This document shows, piece after piece, positions 8,348-17,158 of a stretch of 62,880 nt of DNA (within the stretch, counting starts at the first letter, position 1; each line of letters starts with the position of its first letter). The DNA is from Bacteroidia bacterium (GTDB taxonomy: Bacteria; Bacteroidota; Bacteroidia; Bacteroidales; Prolixibacteraceae). The notes below the pieces were generated by a model. The model searched no databases. It saw only the letters and a list, made by a program, of their open reading frames with translations, and was not told the origin of the DNA. The stretch spans positions 1 to 62,880 of the forward strand of contig JANYKW010000149.1 in NCBI GenBank assembly GCA_025358025.1, in the 5' to 3' direction. A program made the translations under genes and the position numbers.

Positions 8348-10309
8348 TTAGTTAGCTTTTAATTTTATTTCTTCTTCAAATTTTTCTATCAGGTCATAGG
8401 CCATAATCACTCCGGCAACGTTCCAGGCCTGGGATATTGAACCTTTTGCAGTGTGAGGCGGATTGCCTTCATAAGCTTCTGAGAGCGTGCCTATGCAATT
8501 TTCGGACATCTCGTTTTTAAAGCCCTCGAGGCAATTTTTGGCAAAGGAAAACCCTCCTGCCTTATGCACTTCAAGGTATGTTTTTATGAACGGATAGATC
8601 AGGTAAGGATAAACAGTTCCCTGGTGAGCAGCTTCTGAAAAATCTTCTTCCCGCTCTCCTGAAGATCCTTTGTAAGAAGTATCTTCGGGAGAGAGTGTAC
8701 GAATGCCTGCCGGAGTGAGCAGTTTATTCCGGACTTCACTGAGGATTAATTTCTTCTGTGCGCGGGACAAAGGCGAAAGTTCCTGGGACGCAGCCAGAAG
8801 CATGTTGGGTCTGACTGACCAATCGGCATAGCCTTCATCAATATAGTCGGCAAGTTGACCGCATTCATCGCACCAAAAATTCGAGAGGAAGGATTCTGCG
8901 ATGAGGGCAGGGAGTTCTTTCCACTCTTTAATAAAAGCTTTGTCACCAGATGCATTGGCCAGTTCAAGGGCGAAGGAGACCGCATTATACCACATTGCGT
9001 TGATCTCAACTGCCAATCCCCCCCTTTGAGTTACCGGTATGCCATCCTTGTAATCGTCCATCCAGGTAAGAGCTACTCCTTCCTGTTTGGCAGATATCAG
9101 TCCGTTGTCCAGCATGCGTATGTTAAAGTCGGTACCTACACGGTAGTGGGTTAGAATTTCTTTAAGGTATAGACCATAAGTAGTCCAAATCTCTTTCGGT
9201 GACTTAAATTTTGCCAGTTTCTGGAGTGCACAGAAAACAAGCAAAGGCGCATCTGCCGCGTCAAAGAAGCCTTCCTGCCCTGTATATTTGGGTAAAAGTC
9301 CGTTGCGAAGCCGTTTCAAATTGGTTTGTAACACGGCTTCAAAATTTTTCAGATCCCCTTGTCTCAGGAAGAGACCCGGTAATGCGGTCAGGGTTTGTCT
9401 TGAAATTGACTCGTACCACGGGTAACCTGCAATGAGGTCAATACCATCCTTGCGTTCCCATAAAAACTGTTTTCCCGAATTAAGCAGGCAGTTGATAAAG
9501 GAATCTCTCGGTATCCTTGAATTTTTCTCGTTTTCGTATTTTTTTAAAAAAGATGCAGGTTTCTGTTCGGTTGTAGAAGCAGAAAAAAAGACCGATTCCC
9601 CCTTTTTTATTTCGACCTCAAAATATCCGGGAACGAAGAGATCTTCCTGAAATTCGTACCCCCTCTCCTGCTCTTTGATGTATTCGATGTTTTTGTACCA
9701 ATCCGGTACCGGAACAAAATCGCACGTTTTAGAAAGCTGCATGAAAAAATCGGGATAACCTTCGTAGAGGTTCATTTTAATGCCGTTCTCAACAGTTTTA
9801 TATTTCGAATTTGCGTAGAGGTTCGCTTTGCTGAGCGCGTGTACATTTCGGAACGCCATAAATGGCTTGAACCTCAATTTGGTTGGACTATTCGCCTCTT
9901 CCAGGGTATATTTCACCAATAGATGATTCTCGTGCTCAACGAGTAGCCTGGTTCTTGTCAGGACCACCCCACCTACTCTGTATGTATGTTTCTGTATGGT
10001 ATCAAACTCAAAATTGCGGATATATTTGTGTCCTTTGGGTTGATAAAAATCGCCCGGAAATTTGTGAATACCCAGGTTAAATTGTGCATCATGCTGGATG
10101 ATTGTTTCATCGAGAGTAGATAGAAGCACGTGCTTCCCACCATCCAGCTCATCGAGCCGAACGACCAGCAATCCGTGGTATTTTCGCGTATTGCACCCTG
10201 CAAGAGTAGTAGATGAATAGGCACCTCCACGGTTGGTCCGCAAAATTTCGCGTTCCAGTGAATAGGATAAATTGACCAGTTTATCTTTATCAAAATTCAG
10301 ATATCCCAT
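8348..10309 (-). CDS. glycogen debranching enzyme, amylo-alpha-1,6-glucosidase (GH133)
   Basis: A 653-residue protein. The N-terminal domain carries LRTNRGGAYSSTTLAGCNTR followed by KYHGLLVV, the GDE_N signature. The C-terminal (alpha/alpha)6 barrel carries LIAGYPWYESISRQTLTALP, PLLVFCALQKL, EAAHQGTVYPYLIYPF and AKGSISQAWNVAGVI, which match the GH133 catalytic domain. It removes alpha-1,6 branch stubs so that GlgP can continue degrading glycogen. It is the first gene of the minus-strand glycogen cluster. A TACCTTTG box lies about 75 bp upstream of its ATG (10383-10390), a plausible Bacteroidota promoter for the cluster. Length and motif order are normal for the family. Confidence 0.93.
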   Translation of the reverse strand: MGYLNFDKDKLVNLSYSLEREILRTNRGGAYSSTTLAGCNTRKYHGLLVVRLDELDGGKHVLLSTLDETIIQHDAQFNLGIHKFPGDFYQPKGHKYIRNFEFDTIQKHTYRVGGVVLTRTRLLVEHENHLLVKYTLEEANSPTKLRFKPFMAFRNVHALSKANLYANSKYKTVENGIKMNLYEGYPDFFMQLSKTCDFVPVPDWYKNIEYIKEQERGYEFQEDLFVPGYFEVEIKKGESVFFSASTTEQKPASFLKKYENEKNSRIPRDSFINCLLNSGKQFLWERKDGIDLIAGYPWYESISRQTLTALPGLFLRQGDLKNFEAVLQTNLKRLRNGLLPKYTGQEGFFDAADAPLLVFCALQKLAKFKSPKEIWTTYGLYLKEILTHYRVGTDFNIRMLDNGLISAKQEGVALTWMDDYKDGIPVTQRGGLAVEINAMWYNAVSFALELANASGDKAFIKEWKELPALIAESFLSNFWCDECGQLADYIDEGYADWSVRPNMLLAASQELSPLSRAQKKLILSEVRNKLLTPAGIRTLSPEDTSYKGSSGEREEDFSEAAHQGTVYPYLIYPFIKTYLEVHKAGGFSFAKNCLEGFKNEMSENCIGTLSEAYEGNPPHTAKGSISQAWNVAGVIMAYDLIEKFEEEIKLKAN

Positions 10310-10382
10310 ATTTTTTGAACGTTTAATATTGAATGACGTCAGGCGTACTAAAAAGTATCCCGATAGATTGTTTAAATATAGG

Positions 10383-10390
10383 CAAAGGTA
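10383..10390 (-). promoter_or_regulatory. candidate -7 box (TACCTTTG) of the glycogen cluster
   Basis: On the minus strand this reads TACCTTTG, an exact match to the Bacteroidota -7 consensus TAnnTTTG. It lies in the 95-bp gap between the GSCFA gene and the GH133 gene, so a transcript would have a leader of roughly 65-70 nt. No TTTG is seen at the ideal -33 spacing, so the call is tentative. Confidence 0.45.
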
Positions 10391-10404
10391 TGATTAAAAA
10401 CAAT

Positions 10405-11400
10405 TTATAGTTCCATTTTTTGAATGATATCAATTATTAAATTGTTAAAATCTATCCCCGGATACTTGGTATTCATCTTATTTGCTTCATCTTGCAACTT
10501 TGACAACAAATCCTTGTAAGATGAATTTGTGACGTTAAAAGTCTTGTGTGATAATGACTTAACAATTTTTCCTATGGTAAAAATGATCTCTTTGCTTTCG
10601 CTGTCCAGAAAAACCTCATTGAATTTTTCCTGAACGAATAAAGTAGCTGATTCACTCAGGTGCAACATGTCTGTGGCATAAAACCGGTAATCCCGGAGTT
10701 CGTCCATTACCAATTCGTAGGAGGGGAAATAGGATACTTTATCCGTTTCAAAATGGGAAAGAAGTTTGTCAATCAGAAGAAAGAGTGCGGATTTGCTGAC
10801 CTGGTTTTCGTAGCTTCCATCTTTAAGGTGCCTGATCGGGCTTATGGTAAAAACAATGCAAAGGTCCGGATGAATTGCATAGAGTTGATTGAGCAGACTG
10901 ATCCACTGTTCTGCCATTTCGTCAACATTCAATCGTTCGCGGATGAAACGGTTTGCAGGCAGTTTGTGACAGTTTCCTGCAATCAGGCCATTTTCTTTAT
11001 CACGGTAAACCCAGGAGGTGCCAAAAGTAAGGAATAGGTGGGAGGCTGATTTTAACTGATTCGTTGCGTTTGACAAGGAGCCATTCATAAGGGCAAGGGC
11101 GGTATCCTTTTCAGGATGCGAAAAACGACTGTGAAAACTGAAGTTGTTCCACAATCCGTTTGCCTCGAAAAGATCACTTGTTCCAATTTGTTGCTGATTT
11201 ATCAGGAAACGGATGCATTCAGCTATCGAAGCTGGATTATACAAGATCCCGCATGGATTGGCGGACAGGGGAAAATAATGTTTTTGAAGGTAGTTTCCTA
11301 TGTTTTCAGTAAAGCAGGAACCCACCATCAAGGCATTCTTCCGGTAGGAGAGTTGCCTGGTTGCTTTTGGCAATGCGATTTCTGTGCGAAAATTTATCAT
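10405..11400 (-). CDS. GSCFA-domain protein (SGNH-hydrolase-like)
   Basis: About 331 residues from the ATG at 11400. That ATG overlaps the stop of the upstream hydrolase gene as ATGA, which favours it over an upstream in-frame start at 11487. The name-giving GSCFTENIG motif is at about residue 23, and a DMLHLSE block near residue 243 supplies a D-x-x-H pair. In SGNH-clan esterases the Ser of the first block and the Asp/His of the last form the catalytic triad, so an acyl-ester hydrolase is plausible. The family is common in Bacteroidota, but the substrate is unknown. No signal peptide is visible, so it is probably cytoplasmic. It is the last gene of the run that starts at sufB. Confidence 0.85.
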   Translation of the reverse strand: MINFRTEIALPKATRQLSYRKNALMVGSCFTENIGNYLQKHYFPLSANPCGILYNPASIAECIRFLINQQQIGTSDLFEANGLWNNFSFHSRFSHPEKDTALALMNGSLSNATNQLKSASHLFLTFGTSWVYRDKENGLIAGNCHKLPANRFIRERLNVDEMAEQWISLLNQLYAIHPDLCIVFTISPIRHLKDGSYENQVSKSALFLLIDKLLSHFETDKVSYFPSYELVMDELRDYRFYATDMLHLSESATLFVQEKFNEVFLDSESKEIIFTIGKIVKSLSHKTFNVTNSSYKDLLSKLQDEANKMNTKYPGIDFNNLIIDIIQKMEL

Positions 11401-12221
11401 AGCTGATTCTTTATCCAATCGATGGTAAAACTTGTTACACGATGGTTTTGATCCCACGCATGCAACTGATGTGGTGCTTCCTCCCATTCGCGGTAAGTAA
11501 CCCTTCCCGGGAGACTTTTTGCAAGTATTTCCGATGCTTCAGGCGCTGCAACCTTGTCGTGGGTTCCATGCATAAATAGCATAGGGATCGTTGCGGGTAA
11601 ACTTGCCGGACTAATTTTTTTGCAAGCCCTTTGAACTTCCCTGAAGCAGCGGGCTGAAATTCTTTTGTGCATCAGCGGATCTTTGGGTTTTGGAGGTTCA
11701 TTACCTGCCGGAGGAGCGAAATCTTTGGCTTTCAATCCGGTCCGGATGGTAGCCTGGGGAATAAGCGAGTCTGCCAACCAGATAGCCAGACTTTTAAACT
11801 TGCCAGGAGGTTGAACCAGTTCCAGCCATGCTGAGGCAAGTATTACCAAATCGGGAAGATTTTTCGTTGTCTCGATGTAGGAGAGCACGATCGTGGCTCC
11901 CATGCTGTGACCGTAAAGAACCAGTGGAATATTCGGAAAATCTTCCCTGGCTTTCTTCATCAGAAGGGAAGTATCTTCGATGTATTCGCTGAAACGGCGG
12001 ATGGTTCCAAGTTTACCCCCTGAGCGGCCATGTCCGCGAAGGTCGAAGGTGATCACAGCAAATTCCTCATTGACAAAATCGTTCAGCCAATCATCATATC
12101 TCCTGCAGTGCGTACCATGTCCGTGCACAAAAGCGATAACTGCCTTGGGTGCAACTGCAGGCTGCCAGATCGCTGCATATAGTTTGGTTCCGTCAAATGC
12201 GATCCAGGATTGCTCAAGCAT
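11397..12221 (-). CDS. alpha/beta hydrolase (monoacylglycerol-lipase / Hydrolase_4 type)
   Basis: About 274 residues from the ATG at 12221. The N-terminal half has VIAFVHGHGTHCRRYDDW, the oxyanion-hole region, then VITFDLRGHGRSGG and the nucleophile elbow YGHSMGA. A late PMLFMHGTHDKVAAPE supplies the acid and APHQLHAW the histidine, so the Ser-Asp-His triad is complete. The family cleaves esters such as monoacylglycerols; no signal peptide is seen. A longer frame starts at 12275, but its 18 extra codons are partly a short CAAAATC repeat, so I take 12221 as the start. It follows queG closely and overlaps the GSCFA gene by the ATGA arrangement, suggesting translational coupling. Confidence 0.85.
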   Translation of the reverse strand: MLEQSWIAFDGTKLYAAIWQPAVAPKAVIAFVHGHGTHCRRYDDWLNDFVNEEFAVITFDLRGHGRSGGKLGTIRRFSEYIEDTSLLMKKAREDFPNIPLVLYGHSMGATIVLSYIETTKNLPDLVILASAWLELVQPPGKFKSLAIWLADSLIPQATIRTGLKAKDFAPPAGNEPPKPKDPLMHKRISARCFREVQRACKKISPASLPATIPMLFMHGTHDKVAAPEASEILAKSLPGRVTYREWEEAPHQLHAWDQNHRVTSFTIDWIKNQL

Positions 12222-12256
12222 GGTATAAGAATTTTGGATTTTGGATTTTGGCACTC
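12222..12256. repeat. short AATCCAAAAT-type tandem repeat before the hydrolase start
   Basis: On the minus strand the bases read CCAAAATCCAAAATCCAAAA, three near-identical 7-bp units. A related stretch lies at 15757-15785 just after the sufD stop. The repeat sits inside the only possible N-terminal extension of the hydrolase, which is why the later start is preferred. Confidence 0.6.
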
Positions 12257-12292
12257 CGAAAATCTCTGTAATCATTAAATAATAAAGATACT

Positions 12293-13231
12293 TTATTTTT
12301 CCCTGAACAGGTGTGCGAGTGTTTTTTTCATGCGTACAAATCCGGTGCGCTCAACAGCAGAACCCTTAAAAAGTCTTTTGAATGCTGGTTTATCGAGTAC
12401 TTTCCATTCGGAAGCCCGCATCTCAAGCAATTCCTTTTTGGGTTGAAATTCGATGACCCCATTTTCTTGCGCTTTGCCGTTCCAGGGGCATACCTGCTGG
12501 CAGATATCGCATCCCACAAGGCGGTTGGACAGGCTTTGGGCCAAAGTTTCAGGAATATCGTTTTTTGTTTCGATGGTGAGGTAGGAGAGGCATTTGTTAG
12601 CATCGAGAAGTATGGGAGCGATGATGGCTCCGGTTGGACAGCTGTCCATACATCTGGTGCATGACCCGCACAGGTTATTTCCGAAGGGTTCATCGTATGC
12701 CAGTTCAAGGTTAATGACCAGCTCTCCGATGAAGAGATAGCTACCCATTTTGGGATGGATAAGCAGGGTATGTTTACCGATCCAACCTAAACCAGCCTCC
12801 CTGGCCAGAGCCTTTTCCAGCAGTGGCGCGGAGTCAGTAAAAACCCTGCCTTCACAGGGAGACAATTCTGTCTGAATGTAAGCAAGAAGCCTGGAAATCC
12901 TCTCTTTCAGAACATAATGATAATCTTTTCCCAGCGCATAATCTGAAATTACAGGTGCTTCCGGGTCTTCCTGTTTTTGGTTGGTATGGTAGTTGAGGAG
13001 AACAGATACCACAGACCTGGCACCTTCGACCAGTTCGGCCGGGTTTACCCTTTTTTCGAAATGATTGGCCATGTATGTCATTGAACCATGATAGCCGGAT
13101 TCCAGCCAGCTTCGCAACCGGTCGCCATCGTCATCCATCCTTTTTGCTTCAGAGATTCCGCAGGCATCAAAACCCAGCAGGAGTGCCTTGGTTTTGATGA
13201 GTTGGCTCAAGGCGGCAGGTTGGCTGTTCAT
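12293..13231 (-). CDS. queG: epoxyqueuosine reductase
   Basis: A 312-residue iron-sulfur, cobalamin-dependent enzyme that performs the last step of queuosine formation in tRNA (epoxyqueuosine to queuosine) in the cytoplasm. The N-terminal half carries GFDACGISEAKRMDDDGDRL and the FTDSAPLLEKALAREAGLGW block with the conserved Asp. The C-terminal half carries two ferredoxin-like clusters, CGSCTRCMDSCPTGAI and CDICQQVCPWNGKAQ, each giving C-x2-C-x2/3-C-x3-CP type ligands for 4Fe-4S centres. Length fits the short QueG form without HEAT repeats. It lies 2 bp after the SRPBCC gene in the suf-led run, a context that suits an Fe-S enzyme. Confidence 0.95.
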   Translation of the reverse strand: MNSQPAALSQLIKTKALLLGFDACGISEAKRMDDDGDRLRSWLESGYHGSMTYMANHFEKRVNPAELVEGARSVVSVLLNYHTNQKQEDPEAPVISDYALGKDYHYVLKERISRLLAYIQTELSPCEGRVFTDSAPLLEKALAREAGLGWIGKHTLLIHPKMGSYLFIGELVINLELAYDEPFGNNLCGSCTRCMDSCPTGAIIAPILLDANKCLSYLTIETKNDIPETLAQSLSNRLVGCDICQQVCPWNGKAQENGVIEFQPKKELLEMRASEWKVLDKPAFKRLFKGSAVERTGFVRMKKTLAHLFREK

Positions 13232-13233
13232 CG

Positions 13234-13686
13234 TTATTCCCTCATATAATCAAAAGCACCTTTTCGCAGATTGATGCCATATTCAAGATAACATTTCAGA
13301 CAGGCTAAGAAATTAGCCCAACCCTCCGTATTTTGACCCAGCCATTTGATGCCGGCTTCGTTGTTTTCCCTGCTTTTCTCTGTAACAGTCACCAATGTGT
13401 TGTTTGGACCTGTAGGTGCCAGGGTAATTTCAACCAACAAATCAAGCTGATCAACTTCCCAGTAATAAGAGATATATTGATTCTGTACAATTTTACTAAC
13501 CCGGATCGGAAATTCAAAGTCAAATTCCGGAAACTTCCAGAGGATAGACTTTCCATCTTCCATTCTTCCGCTTCCGTTGGCAATGAAATAGTTGGACATC
13601 TTTGCCGGGTCAACGATTGCTTCAAATACTTCTTCGGGTGCTTTTTGTATTTGAATGGCAGCTTTGATTTCGAGGGTGGGAGTCAT
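13234..13686 (-). CDS. SRPBCC (AHSA1-like) domain protein
   Basis: A 150-residue single-domain protein. Its start (LEIKAAIQIQKAPEEVFEAI, then VDPAKMSNYF) and the ...TEGWANFLACLKCYLEYG end match the SRPBCC/AHSA1 helix-grip fold with a C-terminal helix closing a hydrophobic pocket. The family binds lipids or other hydrophobic ligands, or in AHSA1 relatives stimulates Hsp90, but no specific ligand can be predicted. No signal peptide is present. It sits between sufT (27 bp upstream) and queG (2 bp downstream) on the same strand, so it is almost certainly co-transcribed with the Fe-S assembly genes. A role there is inference only. Confidence 0.85.
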   Translation of the reverse strand: MTPTLEIKAAIQIQKAPEEVFEAIVDPAKMSNYFIANGSGRMEDGKSILWKFPEFDFEFPIRVSKIVQNQYISYYWEVDQLDLLVEITLAPTGPNNTLVTVTEKSRENNEAGIKWLGQNTEGWANFLACLKCYLEYGINLRKGAFDYMRE

Positions 13687-13713
13687 GATATTCGGTATTT
13701 TTTGGATAACTTT

Positions 13714-14016
13714 CTACATGAATCCCAGTTCCAACCGGGCTTCTTCCGACATCATTGATTTTTCCCAGGCAGGGTCGAAGGTGATTTCAACTTTGCACTC
13801 CGCTATCCCTTCAATTTTTTTTGTCATATACTCCACATCAGCTACAATCATATCTGCAGCCGGACAACCCGGAGCTGTGAGTGTCATCAGCACGGTAGCG
13901 ATATTGTCTTCGACATCCACATTGTAAACCAGGCCGAGGTCATAAATGTTTACCGGAATTTCGGGATCGAAAACCTCTTTCAGATTTTCGATGATCAAAT
14001 CTATTCTTGGATCCAT
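13714..14016 (-). CDS. sufT: SufT / MIP18-like DUF59 Fe-S maturation protein
   Basis: A 100-residue protein from the ATG at 14016 (MDPRIDLIIENLKEVFDPEI), which follows the sufE stop at once. It has the DUF59 hallmarks: DPEIPVNIYDLGLVYNV, TAPGCPAADMI with the conserved Cys, and the FDPAWEKSMMSEEARLELG end. SufT proteins help maturation or transfer of Fe-S clusters and are frequent members of Gram-positive and Bacteroidota suf operons. In-frame sequence upstream to 14058 would overlap sufE and is not conserved, so it was excluded. The gene order sufB-C-D-S-E-T is complete here and lacks an A-type carrier (sufA) or sufU. Confidence 0.9.
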   Translation of the reverse strand: MDPRIDLIIENLKEVFDPEIPVNIYDLGLVYNVDVEDNIATVLMTLTAPGCPAADMIVADVEYMTKKIEGIAECKVEITFDPAWEKSMMSEEARLELGFM

Positions 14017-14017
14017 A

Positions 14018-14449
14018 TTATTTTTTTTGAGATGCGATTTGTTTGTATGCCAGGGCATACAACTTTATTTGTTTCACCATGGCCATCAAGCCATTGGAAC
14101 GGGTAGGAGAGAGATGTTGTCTCAATCCGATTTCATCAATGAAGTAAGGTTCCGTATCAAGTATTTCCTGGGGAGATCTGCCTGAAAACACTTTCAACAA
14201 CAAAGCCACCAATCCTTTGACAATCAGGGCATCACTTTCGGCATCAAAAAAGAGTAAACTACCTTCCAGTCTTTGCTGAAGCCAAACCCTTGACTGACAA
14301 CCACGGATAAGGTTCTCGTCAATTTTGTAAGCAGCATCAATGGGTTCAAGTTCGTTCCCCAGTTCGATCAGATAGGTATATTTATCCATCCAGTCTTCGT
14401 AAACTGAAAAATCTGATATGATCTCTTTTTGTATTTCTTCGATGTTCAT
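14018..14449 (-). CDS. sufE: SufE cysteine-desulfurase activator
   Basis: About 143 residues from the ATG at 14449 (MNIEEIQKEIISDFSVYEDW); the longer in-frame extension up to 14605 overlaps sufS in another frame and is spurious. The sulfur-accepting cysteine is in LIRGCQSRVWLQ, a clear SufE signature. GLVALLLKVFSGRSPQEIL and EIGLRQHLSPTRSNGL are also conserved. SufE takes persulfide sulfur from SufS and passes it to the SufBCD scaffold. The gene begins 26 bp after the sufS stop and ends 1 bp before sufT, so the three are surely co-transcribed. Confidence 0.95.
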   Translation of the reverse strand: MNIEEIQKEIISDFSVYEDWMDKYTYLIELGNELEPIDAAYKIDENLIRGCQSRVWLQQRLEGSLLFFDAESDALIVKGLVALLLKVFSGRSPQEILDTEPYFIDEIGLRQHLSPTRSNGLMAMVKQIKLYALAYKQIASQKK

Positions 14450-14475
14450 TTCAAAGTTTTTTACTAAAGTAGGGA

Positions 14476-15693
14476 TTAAAACATGGATCGGATGCGTTTC
14501 AGCGCTTCGATAAAGCGATCGATCTCTTCGGAGGTATTGTAAAAGGCAAAGGAGGCCCGGGTCATGGCTGTGACATGGTAATGATCCATCACCGGATCTG
14601 CACACAACCGGCCCGTACGGACAGCGATACCCAGCTGATCCAGCAATGTTCCCAGATCGAAAGGATGAATTTGATCCAGCTGAAAACTGATTACACCGGT
14701 TTTGGATGGTGTTTCGCCGAAAATCTGCAGGTTTCCCAATGCCTTCATTTTTTCTGATGCCTCGGTGAGCAGATGATGTTCATAGCTCGCGATATGATCC
14801 AGTCCCAGGTTAAGAATGTACTGAATGGCAGTTCCCAGGCCGATGGCACCGACATAATGGGGAGTTCCGGCTTCGAATTTATAAGGAAGTTCATTGTAGG
14901 TGGTTTTTTCGAAGGTAACACGTTCGATCATTTCTCCTCCTCCCAAAAATGGAGGCATTGCTTCGAGCCAGGCACGTTTTCCGTACAATACACCTATCCC
15001 GGTAGGTCCGTAAATTTTGTGACCGGAGAAAACAAAAAAATCACAGTCAAGATCTTGTACATCAATGGATATATGAGGCACACTCTGTGCACCATCAATC
15101 AAAACCGGTACATTATGACTGTGGGCAACCCGGATTATTTCTTTCACCGGATTAACTGTTCCCAGGGTGTTGGAGACGTGGGTTACCGCAATTATTCTGG
15201 TACGGTCTGAGATCAGTGCTGTCAAAAGTTCTGATTTAAGCTCACCGTTATCTGAGAAAGGGATTACTTTTAAGGTGGCATGATGCCGTTCACAAGCCAT
15301 TTGCCACGGAACGATATTGGCATGATGTTCCATTTCTGTGACAATAATCTCGTCTCCCTCAGAAAGAAATTTTTCGCAAAATGACCAGGCTACAAGATTG
15401 ATGGATTCTGTGGTACCGTGGGTGAAGATCACCTCTTCCCGTTCTTTGGCATGCAGAAAATCCTTAACAATTTCCCGTGCATTTTCATAGGCTTCTGTTG
15501 TCCTGATAGCGTGGGTGTGGGTACCGCGGTGAATGTTTGCATTGGTGAGGACGGAGAATTCCCGTATTTTTTCAATCACCTGGATAGGACGCTGGGAAGT
15601 TGCTGCATTATCAAGATATGTCCATGGACGAAGGTTGACTTGTTGGTCAAGGATGGGAAAGTCTTTTCTAATATTTTGATAATTAAAGCCCAT
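14476..15693 (-). CDS. sufS: SufS-type cysteine desulfurase
   Basis: About 405 residues from the ATG at 15693 (MGFNYQNIRKDFPILDQ), which starts at the conserved N-terminus; an upstream in-frame ATG at 15717 is less likely. It is a PLP enzyme of the class V aminotransferase fold: TYLDNAATSQRP, NIHRGTHTHA, THGTTESINLVAW, EMEHHANIVPW, LIDGAQSVPH and the PLP lysine in FVFSGHKIYGPTGIG. The active-site loop is RTGRLCADPVM, with the catalytic Cys present but the usual His-His before it replaced by Arg-Leu. SufS converts cysteine to alanine and donates sulfane sulfur to SufE. It follows sufD by 90 bp. Confidence 0.95.
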   Translation of the reverse strand: MGFNYQNIRKDFPILDQQVNLRPWTYLDNAATSQRPIQVIEKIREFSVLTNANIHRGTHTHAIRTTEAYENAREIVKDFLHAKEREEVIFTHGTTESINLVAWSFCEKFLSEGDEIIVTEMEHHANIVPWQMACERHHATLKVIPFSDNGELKSELLTALISDRTRIIAVTHVSNTLGTVNPVKEIIRVAHSHNVPVLIDGAQSVPHISIDVQDLDCDFFVFSGHKIYGPTGIGVLYGKRAWLEAMPPFLGGGEMIERVTFEKTTYNELPYKFEAGTPHYVGAIGLGTAIQYILNLGLDHIASYEHHLLTEASEKMKALGNLQIFGETPSKTGVISFQLDQIHPFDLGTLLDQLGIAVRTGRLCADPVMDHYHVTAMTRASFAFYNTSEEIDRFIEALKRIRSMF

Positions 15694-15756
15694 AGTTATA
15701 AAATTTACCATAAACAATAGCTTCTTTTTGTGAACGAATGCAACTCTTCAGCCAAT

Positions 15757-15783
15757 CGAAAATCCAAAATTGAAATTCGAAAA
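15757..15783. repeat. short AATTTTGGATTTTCG-type repeat after sufD
   Basis: The bases directly after the sufD stop read AATCCAAAATTGAAATTCGA on the plus strand and belong to the same simple family as the repeat at 12222-12256. It lies between sufD and sufS, inside the operon. Confidence 0.45.
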
Positions 15784-17154
15784 TTACCGGATGCACTCCA
15801 GTATACAGTCGTGGCATCGTGAAATCTCTCCCCTGAGTCTTTTGTTGACCAGCCTGTCTATGCTGTGACGCAGTTGTTCTACCCTGATGTTGGTTAGCAC
15901 TTCGTGAGCAAAGGCGAACATCAGCATGAGCCGGGCTTCATTTTCATTGATTCCACGGGTTTGAAGGTAAAACAGTGCTTCTTCGTTCACCTGACCGATG
16001 GTTGCACCGTGCGAACATTTCACATCATCGTTGTCGATGACCAGTTGAGGCTTGGTATTCATTTTAGCGGCCTTGGTCATCAAAACGCTGTTGTTACGCT
16101 GGTATGCCCCGGTTTTTTTTGCACCAGGCATCACATGAATTCTACCGGTAAAGGAACCTGTCGAGCTGTCATCCAGAATATTTTTGAAAATCTGGTTGCT
16201 ATGGCATGATGGTTGGGCATGAATAACAGAGGTGAAAATGTCGCTATGCTGGTCCTTGTCTGTCAGGGAAAGTCCGTAAAGAGAGGCATTGGCATGTTCT
16301 CCATGCAGATCCACATGAAGATGGTTCCGTGTGATTCCTCCATGCAGGGTGATGGTGTTTGTAATAAGCTGTGAGTTACGTTCCTGGCGTACAAATAGCC
16401 CATTCAGATAGGCAGTCCCATTGTGCTGGTTTTGGATACCATAGATATCAGCAATTGAATCTTCCTGCAGGATAACCTCCGTCAGGTAGTTGGCAATGAA
16501 ACTATGAACAGCGAGGGTATGATCGCAAAACATGAGTTTTACATGCGCATTTTTCCCCACTACCACCATATTTCGCTGGGTAACATAGAGGTCCTCTTCG
16601 CTGTGTAATAGGTTGATGATCTGTATGGGTTTATCGATAACCGCGTGATCAGGAATACAAATAAATATTCCATCCTGCGCGAAGGCACTGTTGAGTGCCA
16701 CCATGGGATCCATGGAAGCATCTGCGATTTGGCCATAATATTTTTCAACCAGGGCGGTATCTTCTTTCAAGGCCCGTTTCATGCTCTTGATGATTGTTCC
16801 AGCCGGAAACTGATCGGTTTTATTCTGTTCAAAATACCACCCGTTTACATGAAAAAGGAGGTGGGTATCAAACTCCGGAACGTCGCAGGTAAAGACCTCC
16901 TGCATGTCAAAATCGAAGGAGGCCGGACGAAAAGACCTGTTGAAGTTTTCTTGGGCAAAGAGCCTGGTGAGGTCGGTGTATTTGTAGTTCTCGACCTGCC
17001 GGTCAGGAATGCCCATGCGTTGGAAATGTGACATTGCCAGCTCCCGGTCATTTCGGAGAAAATCAGGTGCTCCTTCATTTAAAAGCGCGCTGTTTTTCTG
17101 AAATAGCGAAAAGATCCGCTGTCCGGCAGTTTCAAATGTTGTACTTTCTGCCAT
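15784..17154 (-). CDS. sufD: Fe-S assembly scaffold protein SufD
   Basis: About 456 residues from the ATG at 17154 (MAESTTFETAGQRIFSLFQ), 4 bp after the sufC stop; sequence further upstream in frame lies inside sufC and is not real. The C-terminal half shows the SufB/SufD beta-helix family signature: GLSLTDKDQHSDIFT, FTGRIHVMPGAKKTGAYQRN and DNDDVKCSHGATIGQVNEEA, with the conserved CSHGAT segment. SufD dimerises with SufB and binds SufC to form the SufBC2D scaffold on which 4Fe-4S clusters are built. The 90-bp gap to sufS contains an AAAATC-type repeat. Length is usual for the family. Confidence 0.95.
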   Translation of the reverse strand: MAESTTFETAGQRIFSLFQKNSALLNEGAPDFLRNDRELAMSHFQRMGIPDRQVENYKYTDLTRLFAQENFNRSFRPASFDFDMQEVFTCDVPEFDTHLLFHVNGWYFEQNKTDQFPAGTIIKSMKRALKEDTALVEKYYGQIADASMDPMVALNSAFAQDGIFICIPDHAVIDKPIQIINLLHSEEDLYVTQRNMVVVGKNAHVKLMFCDHTLAVHSFIANYLTEVILQEDSIADIYGIQNQHNGTAYLNGLFVRQERNSQLITNTITLHGGITRNHLHVDLHGEHANASLYGLSLTDKDQHSDIFTSVIHAQPSCHSNQIFKNILDDSSTGSFTGRIHVMPGAKKTGAYQRNNSVLMTKAAKMNTKPQLVIDNDDVKCSHGATIGQVNEEALFYLQTRGINENEARLMLMFAFAHEVLTNIRVEQLRHSIDRLVNKRLRGEISRCHDCILECIR

Positions 17155-17158
17155 AGTA

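Noticed and set aside
14450-14605. N-terminal extension of sufE overlapping sufS
   Set aside because: The extra residues are an out-of-frame reading of the sufS end, and the SufE family begins at the ATG at 14449.
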